Notes: generated by a model from the letters alone, not told the origin. 39,398 bases of DNA from Chitinophagaceae bacterium (GCA_007695095.1 REEL01000072.1:1-39398), one strand, 5' to 3'; positions 9,021 through 16,602 are shown, numbered from the stretch's first letter. Numbers and translations: made by a program.

Positions 9021-10688
9021 TCAGTCATTGCTATTCTCAAAATATCTATTGCCTGATTGAAAGTGAGGATTTTCCCAAATGTACTTCAAAAAAGCCATTC
9101 TTGATTCAAAAGAAGATTCTACCTTAAATGGTTCATACTGATTGAACCAGACTACCAGGCGAAATTTAGAGAAATCCGTTGTCAAGGCCTCACTCATTTG
9201 CTCTATCCATTGGGCTTTTGATTGAAAATATTGGCCTTCCTCTTCATTCATTCGTTCCCGTGAAGCAGTTTCACATAATAATAGAGGTTTATGAGGTAAC
9301 TCCTGAGTCAGCATATAATAAATATCAGCTGTTTCTTTCCTGAATGAGCGCCAAACAGGAACTCCGGTTTGACCGGCACCATTAAAAACATCCAGACCTA
9401 CAAAATCGACATATTCGTCTCCGGGGTAAGCATCCATAATATAATTCCAATGCTCCTGCGGTGTTGACATCGAATTCGGACACCAGACAAATTGTACATT
9501 ATCTACACCGAGATTCCTGAATATATTCCTGATATGTCTATATGCCCGGATATACAAGTCCGGATTTCTGTCATTTTGTGCGATTGACCATGGATACCAA
9601 TCTCCGTTAAATTCGTGTAATATACGTAAAAGTACTACTCCTTCTATCTGACTAACCTGCCTTGCCCAATTGGAGAGAAAGTTATCAAAATGTCCTTCAA
9701 CAATACTGTATAAATTTGGCTGAACACTTTCGTCTTCGAGACCAATAAATCTGGTCTCAAGTGTAATCATTGGAGTATATCCGGCTTGAACAATTGTATT
9801 AATACTTTTAACATCCGGATATAGATTCTCAACATGGCCTCCATCAACAGCAAAAGGCTTAAAAAAATGAATGACTCCAAGCTGCTTCTTTTCTTTTTCA
9901 CTACAATTAAAAAGATTTTCAAAATCTTCAGCAATATTAGAAATCTTTCCTTCAAGACCTTTTTCTGTCCAGGCACCTAAAGTGCTAAAATCGTCTTCAT
10001 CAGCAGGGTGCGGATGAAAAATAGTTTCTCCGGTAGGTAATTTACCATTTGAAAATGAAAGAAAGTCAAAGTACCACTTTTGGTGCGAGCTATATTGCTC
10101 TATATCGGGAAAATCAAACACTACACCCAGCAACATACCACCCCTGTAATTAATATTAAATATTCCGTCTCCCCCTTCATTTGCATTTTCAAAATCTTTG
10201 AGTGGAACAGAAATCAACTGCCATTCATCTGAAGCTTTTAATTCTAAAGTATATTCCCATGAATCATCATGTTCTTCTTCAAATTTTCCACTATGGTTAT
10301 CATCATCTTGAATAATAATTCTCAATGTGTTTTTATCATTTTTTACCGGATTTAAAATATAAAAATTAAAATGGTCTGTTTCATGGTTTAAATGTTTGAA
10401 CAAGCCAAGTCCTTTCCCCCAACCTCCAAAGTATTCATCACCGGACCATTTAACTTGCATTGCCCTCCTACCGGAATACCCAAAGCCTTTTGTCTTTTCA
10501 CGTATTGTTTTTAATTCGATACTGCCATAGGAGAACAGCCCTTCTTTTTCAAAGCTCTTTTGCCCATCTGCAAAACCTTCAAAATCTTCTATTAAAGATT
10601 TCAATTGTGCATTAGCTGAATTAACAGTAAATAAAGCAGTGATTAAAACACACATCACAGAAAAATAATGTAAACTTTTAATTTTCAT
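9021..10688 (-). CDS. GH26-family glycoside hydrolase with N-terminal carbohydrate-binding-like domain
   Basis: The start at 10688 gives MKIKSLHYFSVM with a good signal peptide ending near SANA-Q (residue 28). It begins one base after the stop of the barrel gene, which supports coupling. Residues about 32-213 form a beta-sandwich resembling CBM11/CIA30-type modules (EDFEG, WSGDEYFGGWG, WQLISVPLKDF). Residues about 225-550 are a GH26-like barrel: LLRILHEFNGDWYPW gives the predicted acid/base E359 and LLCETAS the predicted nucleophile E473. GH26 enzymes cut beta-mannans, beta-1,3-xylan or mixed-linkage glucan. No lipobox or T9SS tail is visible, so it is probably periplasmic. Beside a glycan synthase it may trim the exported polymer, as BcsZ or PslG do. 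Confidence 0.85.
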   Translation of the reverse strand: MKIKSLHYFSVMCVLITALFTVNSANAQLKSLIEDFEGFADGQKSFEKEGLFSYGSIELKTIREKTKGFGYSGRRAMQVKWSGDEYFGGWGKGLGLFKHLNHETDHFNFYILNPVKNDKNTLRIIIQDDDNHSGKFEEEHDDSWEYTLELKASDEWQLISVPLKDFENANEGGDGIFNINYRGGMLLGVVFDFPDIEQYSSHQKWYFDFLSFSNGKLPTGETIFHPHPADEDDFSTLGAWTEKGLEGKISNIAEDFENLFNCSEKEKKQLGVIHFFKPFAVDGGHVENLYPDVKSINTIVQAGYTPMITLETRFIGLEDESVQPNLYSIVEGHFDNFLSNWARQVSQIEGVVLLRILHEFNGDWYPWSIAQNDRNPDLYIRAYRHIRNIFRNLGVDNVQFVWCPNSMSTPQEHWNYIMDAYPGDEYVDFVGLDVFNGAGQTGVPVWRSFRKETADIYYMLTQELPHKPLLLCETASRERMNEEEGQYFQSKAQWIEQMSEALTTDFSKFRLVVWFNQYEPFKVESSFESRMAFLKYIWENPHFQSGNRYFENSND

Positions 10689-10689
10689 C

Positions 10690-11607
10690 TTACCATGCAT
10701 AATTAAATGAAAGTCTGAACTCTCCGTCAATAAATCCGTAATTCTCAATTTCTTTTTCATTCCAGGGCAATCTGTTTACCACCCAATTCCCATAAGTTAG
10801 CGAAAGCCTGAAAGCTCTCCAGTCAAAATACCCGAAACCATAAGTAAAATCAGGATCCCAGGGAGCTTTTTTATGTTCTTCAGGATAATAGTAAAATGCA
10901 CTTTCCAAATAAAAATTTTTAAAAACAGTGAAACGACAGGAAACACCTGTGATAAGCTTACCATCAAAAATCCCGCCATGAATTTCTTCAAACTCATCTA
11001 AATAATTAATATGATAACGAAGAAACCAGTTAAAAATTAAACTTGTGCTTTCATCCAATCTGATTGCCTCCATAAACTTAGTGGGTAAACTGTGTTTATA
11101 AGAACCGAAAAAAAATCCTTGCAAAAACTTATCCCCAAGTGTTTGAATATTATCAGTAAATTTGTTGTTTACATAATTTTCATAACCGTAATCAAAAGTA
11201 TTCGGTCTCCAGTTAAAACGGCCAATAGAATAGTAGAAATCAGCTGTCCAAATCTGAACAGCGTCTTTATTAAAATCCTTAAACAAGCTGGTTTGTACAA
11301 AAAACTCCTCAAACATTCGCGCTCTCAAAGAAAAGTATGCTGCATGACGGTATTCTCTGACAAATCCACTTTCTGCCTGAACAGGAACACCGGCAAATAA
11401 ATAACCAAAACTTCCATTGAAAACATTTTCACCTAATAAAAGCTTATTTGAGTTAAAGACATGCCCCATGTGCTCGTAGTCTTTAAATGCTCTTTGTTCT
11501 AAAGTATCTGCATCATTTGCAAAAAGACCTGTAGCAACCAATATGACAACCCAAAATGTAGTTAGAAACTTTAAAATCAATGTGTTTGGTATATATTTAA
11601 TAACCAA
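10690..11607 (-). CDS. Putative outer-membrane beta-barrel protein
   Basis: Up to 305 residues. The start is uncertain: TTG at 11607, or a second TTG at 11580 that gives a tidier signal peptide (ILKFLTTFWVVILVATGLFA). The mature part is rich in alternating aromatic/polar strands (AAYFSLRARMF, WTADFYYSIGRF, FRLSLTYGNWV). It ends in FRLSFNYAW, the C-terminal aromatic signature of BAM-inserted outer-membrane proteins. No TPR scaffold of the BcsC or PgaA kind is present. No named family is recognised. The one-base gap to the GH26 gene makes an operon nearly certain, and the context suggests a pore or anchor for the polysaccharide. Confidence 0.65.
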   Translation of the reverse strand: MVIKYIPNTLILKFLTTFWVVILVATGLFANDADTLEQRAFKDYEHMGHVFNSNKLLLGENVFNGSFGYLFAGVPVQAESGFVREYRHAAYFSLRARMFEEFFVQTSLFKDFNKDAVQIWTADFYYSIGRFNWRPNTFDYGYENYVNNKFTDNIQTLGDKFLQGFFFGSYKHSLPTKFMEAIRLDESTSLIFNWFLRYHINYLDEFEEIHGGIFDGKLITGVSCRFTVFKNFYLESAFYYYPEEHKKAPWDPDFTYGFGYFDWRAFRLSLTYGNWVVNRLPWNEKEIENYGFIDGEFRLSFNYAW

Positions 11608-11730
11608 ACTTAAGAAATCCGTAAATCTAACAGTAATTTTTTATGAAAAAACATTTAGGATTTCTGAAAAATAAATTTTGATTTTTACATTATTTATTGT
11701 GCCTGCATTTTCTTTAATAAATTTCAATAA

Positions 11731-11743
11731 TCTATGCATCTAT
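11731..11743. repeat. 13-bp inverted-repeat partner of 8924-8936
   Basis: TCTATGCATCTAT is the exact reverse complement of the site at 8924-8936. The pair brackets the GH26/barrel operon at a distance of 2.8 kb. It could be a coincidence in AT-rich DNA; no transposase or recombinase is linked. Confidence 0.3.
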
Positions 11744-11810
11744 ATTCAAATGACTAATAATTAACTGCACTTTAAAATACTTTCAAAGAACACCTAATGT
11801 ATATAACTTA

Positions 11811-11853
11811 TTGATTTAGATCCAATTATGCTTGCATTGTTGAAAAAATGATC
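11811..11853 (+). promoter_or_regulatory. Leader of the methyltransferase gene with two GATC sites
   Basis: GATC occurs at 11819-11822 and 11850-11853 within the 70 bases before the methyltransferase start. The 13-mer TTGATTTAGATCC at 11811-11823 recurs exactly at 11961-11973 inside the gene, where it encodes part of the FDLDPC motif. Adenine methylation or DpnI-type cutting could touch these sites, but no regulatory function can be shown from sequence. Confidence 0.25.
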
Positions 11854-11878
11854 TGATATTTGCTTTAAATTCTCAAAA

Positions 11879-12370
11879 ATGAATGTTACTTTCGATAAAT
11901 CAAAAGATTCAACAATTGAATGGTTGACACCACCGGAACTTGTAAAAAAGCTGGGAACATTTGATTTAGATCCTTGCACACCTATCAATCCGCCTTTTCT
12001 TCATGCTAAAGAAAATTATAACATGAATGATGATGGATTATCTAAAAAATGGTTTGGACGAGTTTACATGAACCCACCGTATGGAAGAGGTATGGAAAAA
12101 TGGATTGAAAAGTTAAAAATACACGGGAACGGAATAGCTTTGATTTTTGCCAGAACGGAAACTAAATGTTTTTTCAATCATATCTGGGATGATGCTGATG
12201 CCATTTTATTTGTAAAAGGCAGGATTAAATTTTATAATATAGAAGGTAAGCAAAAAGGAACTCCCGGCTCTCCCAGCGTATTTATAGCCTACGGCAAAGA
12301 AAACGCTGATAAACTTGAACAATCTAGGATAGAAGGTAAATATATTCGACTAAATCAACGTAATTCATAG
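11879..12370 (+). CDS. Phage-type DNA N6-adenine methyltransferase (Dam family)
   Basis: A 163-residue protein with the compact architecture of the phage DNA N6-adenine methyltransferase family: WLTPPELVKKLGTFDLDPC at residues 15-33, the catalytic NPPYGRGMEKW from residue 65 (NPPY, typical of N6-adenine enzymes), and IALIFARTETKCFF and GSPSVFIAYG further on. It transfers methyl groups from S-adenosylmethionine to adenine; some family members, such as phage T1 Dam, act on GATC. All expected motifs look intact. It is convergent with the DpnI-like gene pair and its last 16 bases overlap the small partner gene. If it methylated GATC it would create the substrate of its neighbour, so its specificity or expression must be special. 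It may be a prophage remnant. Confidence 0.85.
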   Translation: MNVTFDKSKDSTIEWLTPPELVKKLGTFDLDPCTPINPPFLHAKENYNMNDDGLSKKWFGRVYMNPPYGRGMEKWIEKLKIHGNGIALIFARTETKCFFNHIWDDADAILFVKGRIKFYNIEGKQKGTPGSPSVFIAYGKENADKLEQSRIEGKYIRLNQRNS

Positions 12371-12558
12371 ATTATAAATTCTGACACATTGAATTCTGCT
12401 TCGATTATCCATGAGTTTTCTTTAAGCAAATTTACAATGGCCTCATTTTCATTATTGACATTTTCAATGATTCCTAATACTTGTAAATTTTCAACTTCAA
12501 AATCAGCATTAGGTGCAATCGTATGCCCTTCAGGAGTTAGTATGATGTATTTTTTCAT
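12355..12558 (-). CDS. Small unknown protein linked to the DpnI homologue
   Basis: A 67-residue protein from the ATG at 12558 (MKKYIILTPEGHTIAPN). The start lies one base after the stop of the DpnI-like gene, which argues for translational coupling. It ends in an acidic, hydrophobic stretch (WIIEAEFNVSEFIIYELR). A longer 78-residue version from 12591 would overlap the upstream gene. No family is recognised. The classical DpnI cassette of pneumococcus also has a second gene, dpnD, after the endonuclease gene, so the position matches; homology to DpnD is not established here. It overlaps the methyltransferase 3' end by 16 bases in antisense. Confidence 0.6.
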   Translation of the reverse strand: MKKYIILTPEGHTIAPNADFEVENLQVLGIIENVNNENEAIVNLLKENSWIIEAEFNVSEFIIYELR

Positions 12559-12559
12559 T

Positions 12560-13324
12560 TTAAATTTTTCTATATTTTCCACGACCCTCAAATTCTAATA
12601 TCCCTCTATCTCTTAACAACTGTAATTGCTGCCTGATTTTATCCTTAATGTAATTGTTATTAGGATACTTGTTTTTGAGGCTATCTTCAAATTTATATAC
12701 TTCATCAAGTGAAAAAGATTCTTTATCAATTGAGTCAACGCAGTTCATTATATCTAATATCCAACCTTTTGCAACTTTTGATTTTTGTCTTAGAAACAAA
12801 GTTTTTTTAAAGGATTCATTTACACGTTCTGCATCTATAACATTTGAGTTTTTAACTAAAAAAACTTTTCCTGCTTTAGAAATTTTTGAAATATCTATAT
12901 TGCAGCCAATCCAACCTGCTCTTCTTGCAGTTTCTTTCAAAGGTGCCCGTTTAATTATGATGTCTTCAGTGAAAAACTGCTTTGGAATAATCAAAAAGTT
13001 TTCAACTTTCAATTCTTTATTGTAATTGAGAAAAAAGAAATTAGGGTTATTCTCCGCTTTTATTCTTTCAATCATAGAAGTATACGCACCATCTATTATT
13101 ACATTTGAAAACTTGCCATTTTTACTTTTTAACTCAAACTCTTCATCACAAGAATTACAAAAAAAGTCAGCTACAGGTCTATTGTTAACAAATTCATTAA
13201 GTGGGAGCTTTCCGCAACTTGGGCAGTATCCATTACTTTTGACCCAATCCTCTGATATTACACGGCCTATTTGAGACTTGCTAATATAACCTTCAGCCTT
13301 TGAGATGTTTAATGTTAAATTCAT
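12560..13324 (-). CDS. dpnC: DpnI-type methyl-dependent restriction endonuclease
   Basis: The start at 13324 (MNLTLNISKAEGY) gives 254 residues, the length of DpnI as remembered, and aligns from the first residue; upstream in-frame codons are probably untranslated. Near-identical blocks include NNRPVADFFCNSCDEEFELK, NNPNFFFL, TARRAGWIGCNID and the C-terminal KIRQQLQLLRDRGILEF. Catalytic PD-(D/E)xK residues fall at D53, E64 and K66, and the methyl-pocket W138 is kept. C34, C37, C56 and C59 form a metal-binding set. The last 70 residues are the winged-helix reader domain. Known DpnI cuts GATC when adenine is methylated, destroying Dam-methylated phage or plasmid DNA, so the host should lack GATC adenine methylation. 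It sits near tRNA-Arg, a common site for acquired genes. Confidence 0.95.
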   Translation of the reverse strand: MNLTLNISKAEGYISKSQIGRVISEDWVKSNGYCPSCGKLPLNEFVNNRPVADFFCNSCDEEFELKSKNGKFSNVIIDGAYTSMIERIKAENNPNFFFLNYNKELKVENFLIIPKQFFTEDIIIKRAPLKETARRAGWIGCNIDISKISKAGKVFLVKNSNVIDAERVNESFKKTLFLRQKSKVAKGWILDIMNCVDSIDKESFSLDEVYKFEDSLKNKYPNNNYIKDKIRQQLQLLRDRGILEFEGRGKYRKI

Positions 13325-13467
13325 AATTGAGATTTCATGAGATATTGAAACCTGATAGCAAAATAACTTCTCCCTTCCCCCAAAAATCCCCCTACTTCTC
13401 AAATATACTTTAAAAAATCATTTTTCTTTTAGTAACATTCAACACTTTCGTTCTACTTTCTCCCCCC

Positions 13468-13502
13468 AAAAAAAAGGTTTGCACTTTTAACAAGTACAAA
13501 CC
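13468..13502 (-). terminator. Rho-independent terminator of tRNA-Arg
   Basis: On the minus strand GGTTTGTACTT pairs with AAGTGCAAACC (one G-T pair) around a five-base loop, followed by eight T residues. It starts 14 bases after the tRNA 3' end, so it ends the tRNA transcript and isolates it from the DpnI gene. Confidence 0.85.
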
Positions 13503-13516
13503 CTTTAATTTTTGCG

Positions 13517-13590
13517 TGATCTCGGAGGGATTCGAACCCCCAACCTCCTGATCCGTAGTCAGGTGCTCTATCCAGTTAAGCTACGAGACC
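13517..13590 (-). tRNA. tRNA-Arg(ACG)
   Basis: A 74-base cloverleaf on the minus strand. The acceptor pairs GGTCTCG with CGAGATC (one G-T pair), with A as discriminator. The anticodon stem is CCTGA/TCAGG with loop CTACGGA, giving anticodon ACG (read as ICG after deamination by TadA). The T arm is GGGGG TTCGAAT CCCTC. CCA is not encoded. Confidence 0.97.
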
Positions 13591-13620
13591 GCTATTTCGA
13601 TAGATTCCGTTTTCGAACGG

Positions 13621-13628
13621 CAAAAATA
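13621..13628 (-). promoter_or_regulatory. -7 box of tRNA-Arg promoter
   Basis: On the minus strand TATTTTTG fits the Bacteroidota -7 consensus TAnnTTTG, about 30 bases before the mature tRNA 5' end. A TTTG -33 box at the expected spacing is not visible. A CCGTT/AACGG hairpin directly follows in the tRNA leader. The 14-mer TATTTTTGCCGTTC recurs before aspartate kinase. Confidence 0.5.
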
Positions 13629-13662
13629 AAAATATTTTACGGCTTTTTACCCGATATCTATA

Positions 13663-14658
13663 TTATTTTTTCTTGTCGTCATCTTTTGATTTCGAAGACG
13701 TATCTCCTTTAGATATTGATTGACGCATATCCGTATCCGAAACTATATTCTCTAAACGATAATAATCCATAGCTCCCATATTTCCGGAACGTAAGGCTTC
13801 TGCTAAAGCTTTTGGAACTTCTGCCTCTGCCTGTATTAGGTTCGCTTTTGCCTCCTGTGCTTTTGCTTTCATTTCCTGCTCCAATGCAACGGCCATTGCT
13901 CTACGCTCTTCCGCTTTTGCCTGTGCAATATTTTTATCTGCATTCGCCTGATCAATCTGAAGTACCGCTCCAATGTTTTTACCAATATCAATGTCTGCAA
14001 TATCAATAGATAAAATCTCAAAAGCCGTACCGGAATCCAAACCTTTTTCTAACACTAAGGTAGAGATAACATCCGGATTTTCTAATACAGATTTATGACT
14101 GGATGCAGAACCAATAGATGTTACTATACCTTCACCAACTCTTGCAATAATTGTCTCTTCACCGGCACCACCAACTAACTGCTTAATGTTTGCACGAACG
14201 GTAACTCGTGTTTTAGCAATCAACTGTATACCGTCTTTTGCAACAGCAACAACCGGCGGCGATTCAATTACTTTCGGATTTACCGACATTTGAACCGCTT
14301 CAAATACATCACGACCGGCTAAATCAATAGCAGCTGCAGCACCAAAGACCAAATCAATATTGGCTTTATCTGCTGAAATCAATGCACTAACAACTCTGGT
14401 TACATTACCACCGGCCAGAAAGTGAGCTTCCAAATCATTTCTCGTAACCGGCACACCTGCTTTTGTAGCTGTAATTAATCCGTTTACAATAACCGAAGGC
14501 GGTACCTTTCTGATACGCATAAAAATCAACTGAATCAGGCTTATTCGAACACCTGAAAGTATCGCTGAAAACCATAACCCTAAAGGGATAAAGTAAAAGA
14601 ATATAAAAATTGCCAGTATAATGGCTATACCTATGAGAACTAATGATATTGGATCCAT
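13663..14658 (-). CDS. floA: Flotillin-like membrane scaffold protein FloA
   Basis: 331 residues. An N-terminal hydrophobic hairpin (about 5-45) and the FloA signature [19 protein letters not shown] are followed by an SPFH/PHB-like core (VKVIESPP-type segment, [29 protein letters not shown]). An Ala/Glu/Lys coiled coil follows (about 235-290). A charged tail (KSKDDDKKK) ends it. Flotillins organise membrane microdomains and are associated with envelope stress and secretion. It begins 6 bases after the NfeD gene, the usual partner order, so the two form an operon. Confidence 0.93.
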   Translation of the reverse strand: MDPISLVLIGIAIILAIFIFFYFIPLGLWFSAILSGVRISLIQLIFMRIRKVPPSVIVNGLITATKAGVPVTRNDLEAHFLAGGNVTRVVSALISADKANIDLVFGAAAAIDLAGRDVFEAVQMSVNPKVIESPPVVAVAKDGIQLIAKTRVTVRANIKQLVGGAGEETIIARVGEGIVTSIGSASSHKSVLENPDVISTLVLEKGLDSGTAFEILSIDIADIDIGKNIGAVLQIDQANADKNIAQAKAEERRAMAVALEQEMKAKAQEAKANLIQAEAEVPKALAEALRSGNMGAMDYYRLENIVSDTDMRQSISKGDTSSKSKDDDKKK

Positions 14659-14664
14659 AATTTA

Positions 14665-15132
14665 TTAATTATTTTTTTTAACAAAAATTTTATTTCCACT
14701 TATTTTAACTACTACTATCTTCTCACCTTTTTTAATATATGCGCCTGAAGAATAAACTTCTATTCTTTCATCGTTAAACAACCCTTTTCCGTTAGGTCTT
14801 AAATCATTAAAAGCTTCACCCTCATCCCCCGGCTTTATGTGCACATTTTCAAAAACATTTACTTTATCAGATACATACTCATTTAAAGTTATTTTTTTTG
14901 AAGTTATGACTTTAAATCCTGCTATTATAAGAGCAAAACTGGCCAAACCCGAAGACACTAAAGTGATATTTCCGGCCTGTACACCATGATGACGATAAGC
15001 AAAGAAAATACCTAATACTATTAATATCCCACCAATTATTCCTGTTATAGTTGTACCCGGAATAAGAAAGAATTCAATAGTAATAAAAATTAAGCCAATA
15101 AGTATGATAAATATAATAATCGTCAAGCTCAT
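14665..15132 (-). CDS. NfeD-family membrane protein
   Basis: 155 residues with about three N-terminal membrane segments (residues 3-22, 27-46, 55-75) and a C-terminal OB-fold domain containing GDEGEAFNDLRPNGKGLFNDERIEVYS-like motifs, seen as EAFNDLRPNGKG and IEVYSSGAYIKKG. It is the short form without the ClpP-like protease domain. NfeD proteins act with flotillin/SPFH proteins in the membrane, and it lies directly upstream of floA. Confidence 0.88.
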   Translation of the reverse strand: MSLTIIIFIILIGLIFITIEFFLIPGTTITGIIGGILIVLGIFFAYRHHGVQAGNITLVSSGLASFALIIAGFKVITSKKITLNEYVSDKVNVFENVHIKPGDEGEAFNDLRPNGKGLFNDERIEVYSSGAYIKKGEKIVVVKISGNKIFVKKNN

Positions 15133-15192
15133 TCTTAGGTATTATGGCTTATAAATAAATGAAAATGGGAAATGTTCAAACAATCTAAATCT

Positions 15193-15588
15193 CTATGATT
15201 CGTGAGGAACCATAGTAACTTTCATTGTTGCCCCGTCTGCTTCACCTTCTACTACTAATTTGCTTTCAGTAAGTTCAATTATTGTTAATTCCTGCTCGTC
15301 ATCAACATCCTGACCTACAGTAATTAATTTATCGTTCTGAATCTTCCATGTTCCGCCTTCTTCCATTCCACCAAACTCCATATTGTAAGTTCCGTCTGCT
15401 CTAAACTCCATAATCGGGCTTCCTAACATATCACCAGACATAGTCTGTCCGCCAACTTCCACTTCTTCATAAACCCATTTTTTGGCTAATAAATCTGTTT
15501 GGCTGTCAGCACTGTCACACGCTGTGATAAATAACATAAAAGAAATGGCCAAAACTGCCATTGAACTAAATCTCGTTAACTTTTTCAT
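15193..15588 (-). CDS. Lipocalin-like small lipoprotein
   Basis: The start at 15588 (MKKLTRFSSMAVL) gives a lipoprotein signal with lipobox FITAC (Cys about residue 24), so the protein is probably lipid-anchored in the envelope. The mature part of about 108 residues has the lipocalin-like pattern of Bacteroidota DUF-type lipoproteins: LLAKKWVYEEVEVGG, IMEFRADGTYNM, GGTWKIQNDKLIT, LTIIELTESKLVV. Ligand and role are unknown. TACCTTTG at 15622-15629 on the minus strand is a fitting -7 box. It is divergent from the deacetylase gene. Confidence 0.75.
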   Translation of the reverse strand: MKKLTRFSSMAVLAISFMLFITACDSADSQTDLLAKKWVYEEVEVGGQTMSGDMLGSPIMEFRADGTYNMEFGGMEEGGTWKIQNDKLITVGQDVDDEQELTIIELTESKLVVEGEADGATMKVTMVPHES

Positions 15589-15694
15589 TTTAAAATTGTT
15601 TATTTTTTTAATAATCAGGGACAAAGGTAATAAAACTTTTTTTACGTTTTATATTTTTGTTTTGTACCTTTTAAACTTTAACCAACAACTATAT

Positions 15695-16597
15695 ATGCTG
15701 AAAATAGCCTATAATGAAATATACAAGCACCCATTGCCGGAAGGTCATCGTTTTCCCATGGAAAAATATGAATTAATTCCACAGCAGCTACTTTACGAAG
15801 GTACTATTACGAGTGATAACATATTTAACCCTAAAGCAATAGAAGATCATATATTAAAAAAGACTCACTGCACTAAGTACATTTCAAAATTAAAAAACAA
15901 TCAATTAAGCCGGGCAGAAGAGCGAAGAATTGGATTTCCGCACTCAGAACAATTACTAAAAAGAGAATATTTGATTACCGGTGGTACTGTTGAAAATGTT
16001 TACCACGCATTGGAATATGGAATAAGTTTTAATGTAGCCGGTGGCACACATCATTCATTTGCAGATTACGGAGAAGGATTCTGTATTTTTAATGATTTTG
16101 CAGTTGCCGCAAATCATTTTACAAAGAGCAATTATCTGAATAAAATTTTAATTGTAGATCTGGATGTTCACCAGGGTAACGGAACCGCCAGTTTGATGCA
16201 GGATAACAAAAATGTTTTTACTTTCAGCATGCACGGGAAAAATAACTTCCCTTTAAAAAAAGAAAAATCAGACCTTGATATACCATTAGAAGATAACATC
16301 AATGATGATCAATATTTAGATATTTTGTTTAAAACTCTTCCGGAATTGACTGAAAGGGTAAAACCTCAATTTATAATGTACCTTTCAGGGGTAGATATTT
16401 TAGCCAATGACAAATTAGGAAGGCTTGGTCTAAGCATTAATGGTTGTAAGGCCAGAGATCAATTCGTAATAGAGCATTGTTTTCAAAAAAAAATCCCGCT
16501 TACGGTAAGTATGGGTGGCGGTTATGCTGATAAAATATCTGATATAGTTGAAGCTCATTCAAACACCTATCGTATAGCAGCAAATCTATATTTTTAA
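15695..16597 (+). CDS. HDAC-family zinc deacetylase
   Basis: A 300-residue protein of the arginase/deacetylase fold, close in length to the HDAC11-like class. The start at 15695 (MLKIAYNEIYKHPLP) matches the family N terminus; earlier in-frame codons run into the neighbouring gene's coding sequence. Motifs are GGTHHSFADYGEGFCIFND (active-site H119/H120), LIVDLDVHQGNG (zinc ligands D157, H159), SGVDILANDKLGRL (ligand D234) and GGGY (Y277). All catalytic positions are present. Bacterial relatives deacylate lysines, polyamines or small molecules; the substrate is unknown. A possible -7 box TATTTTTG lies at 15652-15659. Confidence 0.9.
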   Translation: MLKIAYNEIYKHPLPEGHRFPMEKYELIPQQLLYEGTITSDNIFNPKAIEDHILKKTHCTKYISKLKNNQLSRAEERRIGFPHSEQLLKREYLITGGTVENVYHALEYGISFNVAGGTHHSFADYGEGFCIFNDFAVAANHFTKSNYLNKILIVDLDVHQGNGTASLMQDNKNVFTFSMHGKNNFPLKKEKSDLDIPLEDNINDDQYLDILFKTLPELTERVKPQFIMYLSGVDILANDKLGRLGLSINGCKARDQFVIEHCFQKKIPLTVSMGGGYADKISDIVEAHSNTYRIAANLYF

Positions 16598-16602
16598 TTA
16601 TT

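Noticed and set aside
12654-13274. Two open frames on the plus strand opposite the DpnI gene
   Set aside because: Both are antisense to a gene with clear catalytic motifs and look like low-complexity shadow translations.
13325-13402. A 26-residue N-terminal extension of the DpnI homologue
   Set aside because: Alignment with remembered DpnI begins exactly at the ATG at 13324 and gives the same total length of 254 residues.
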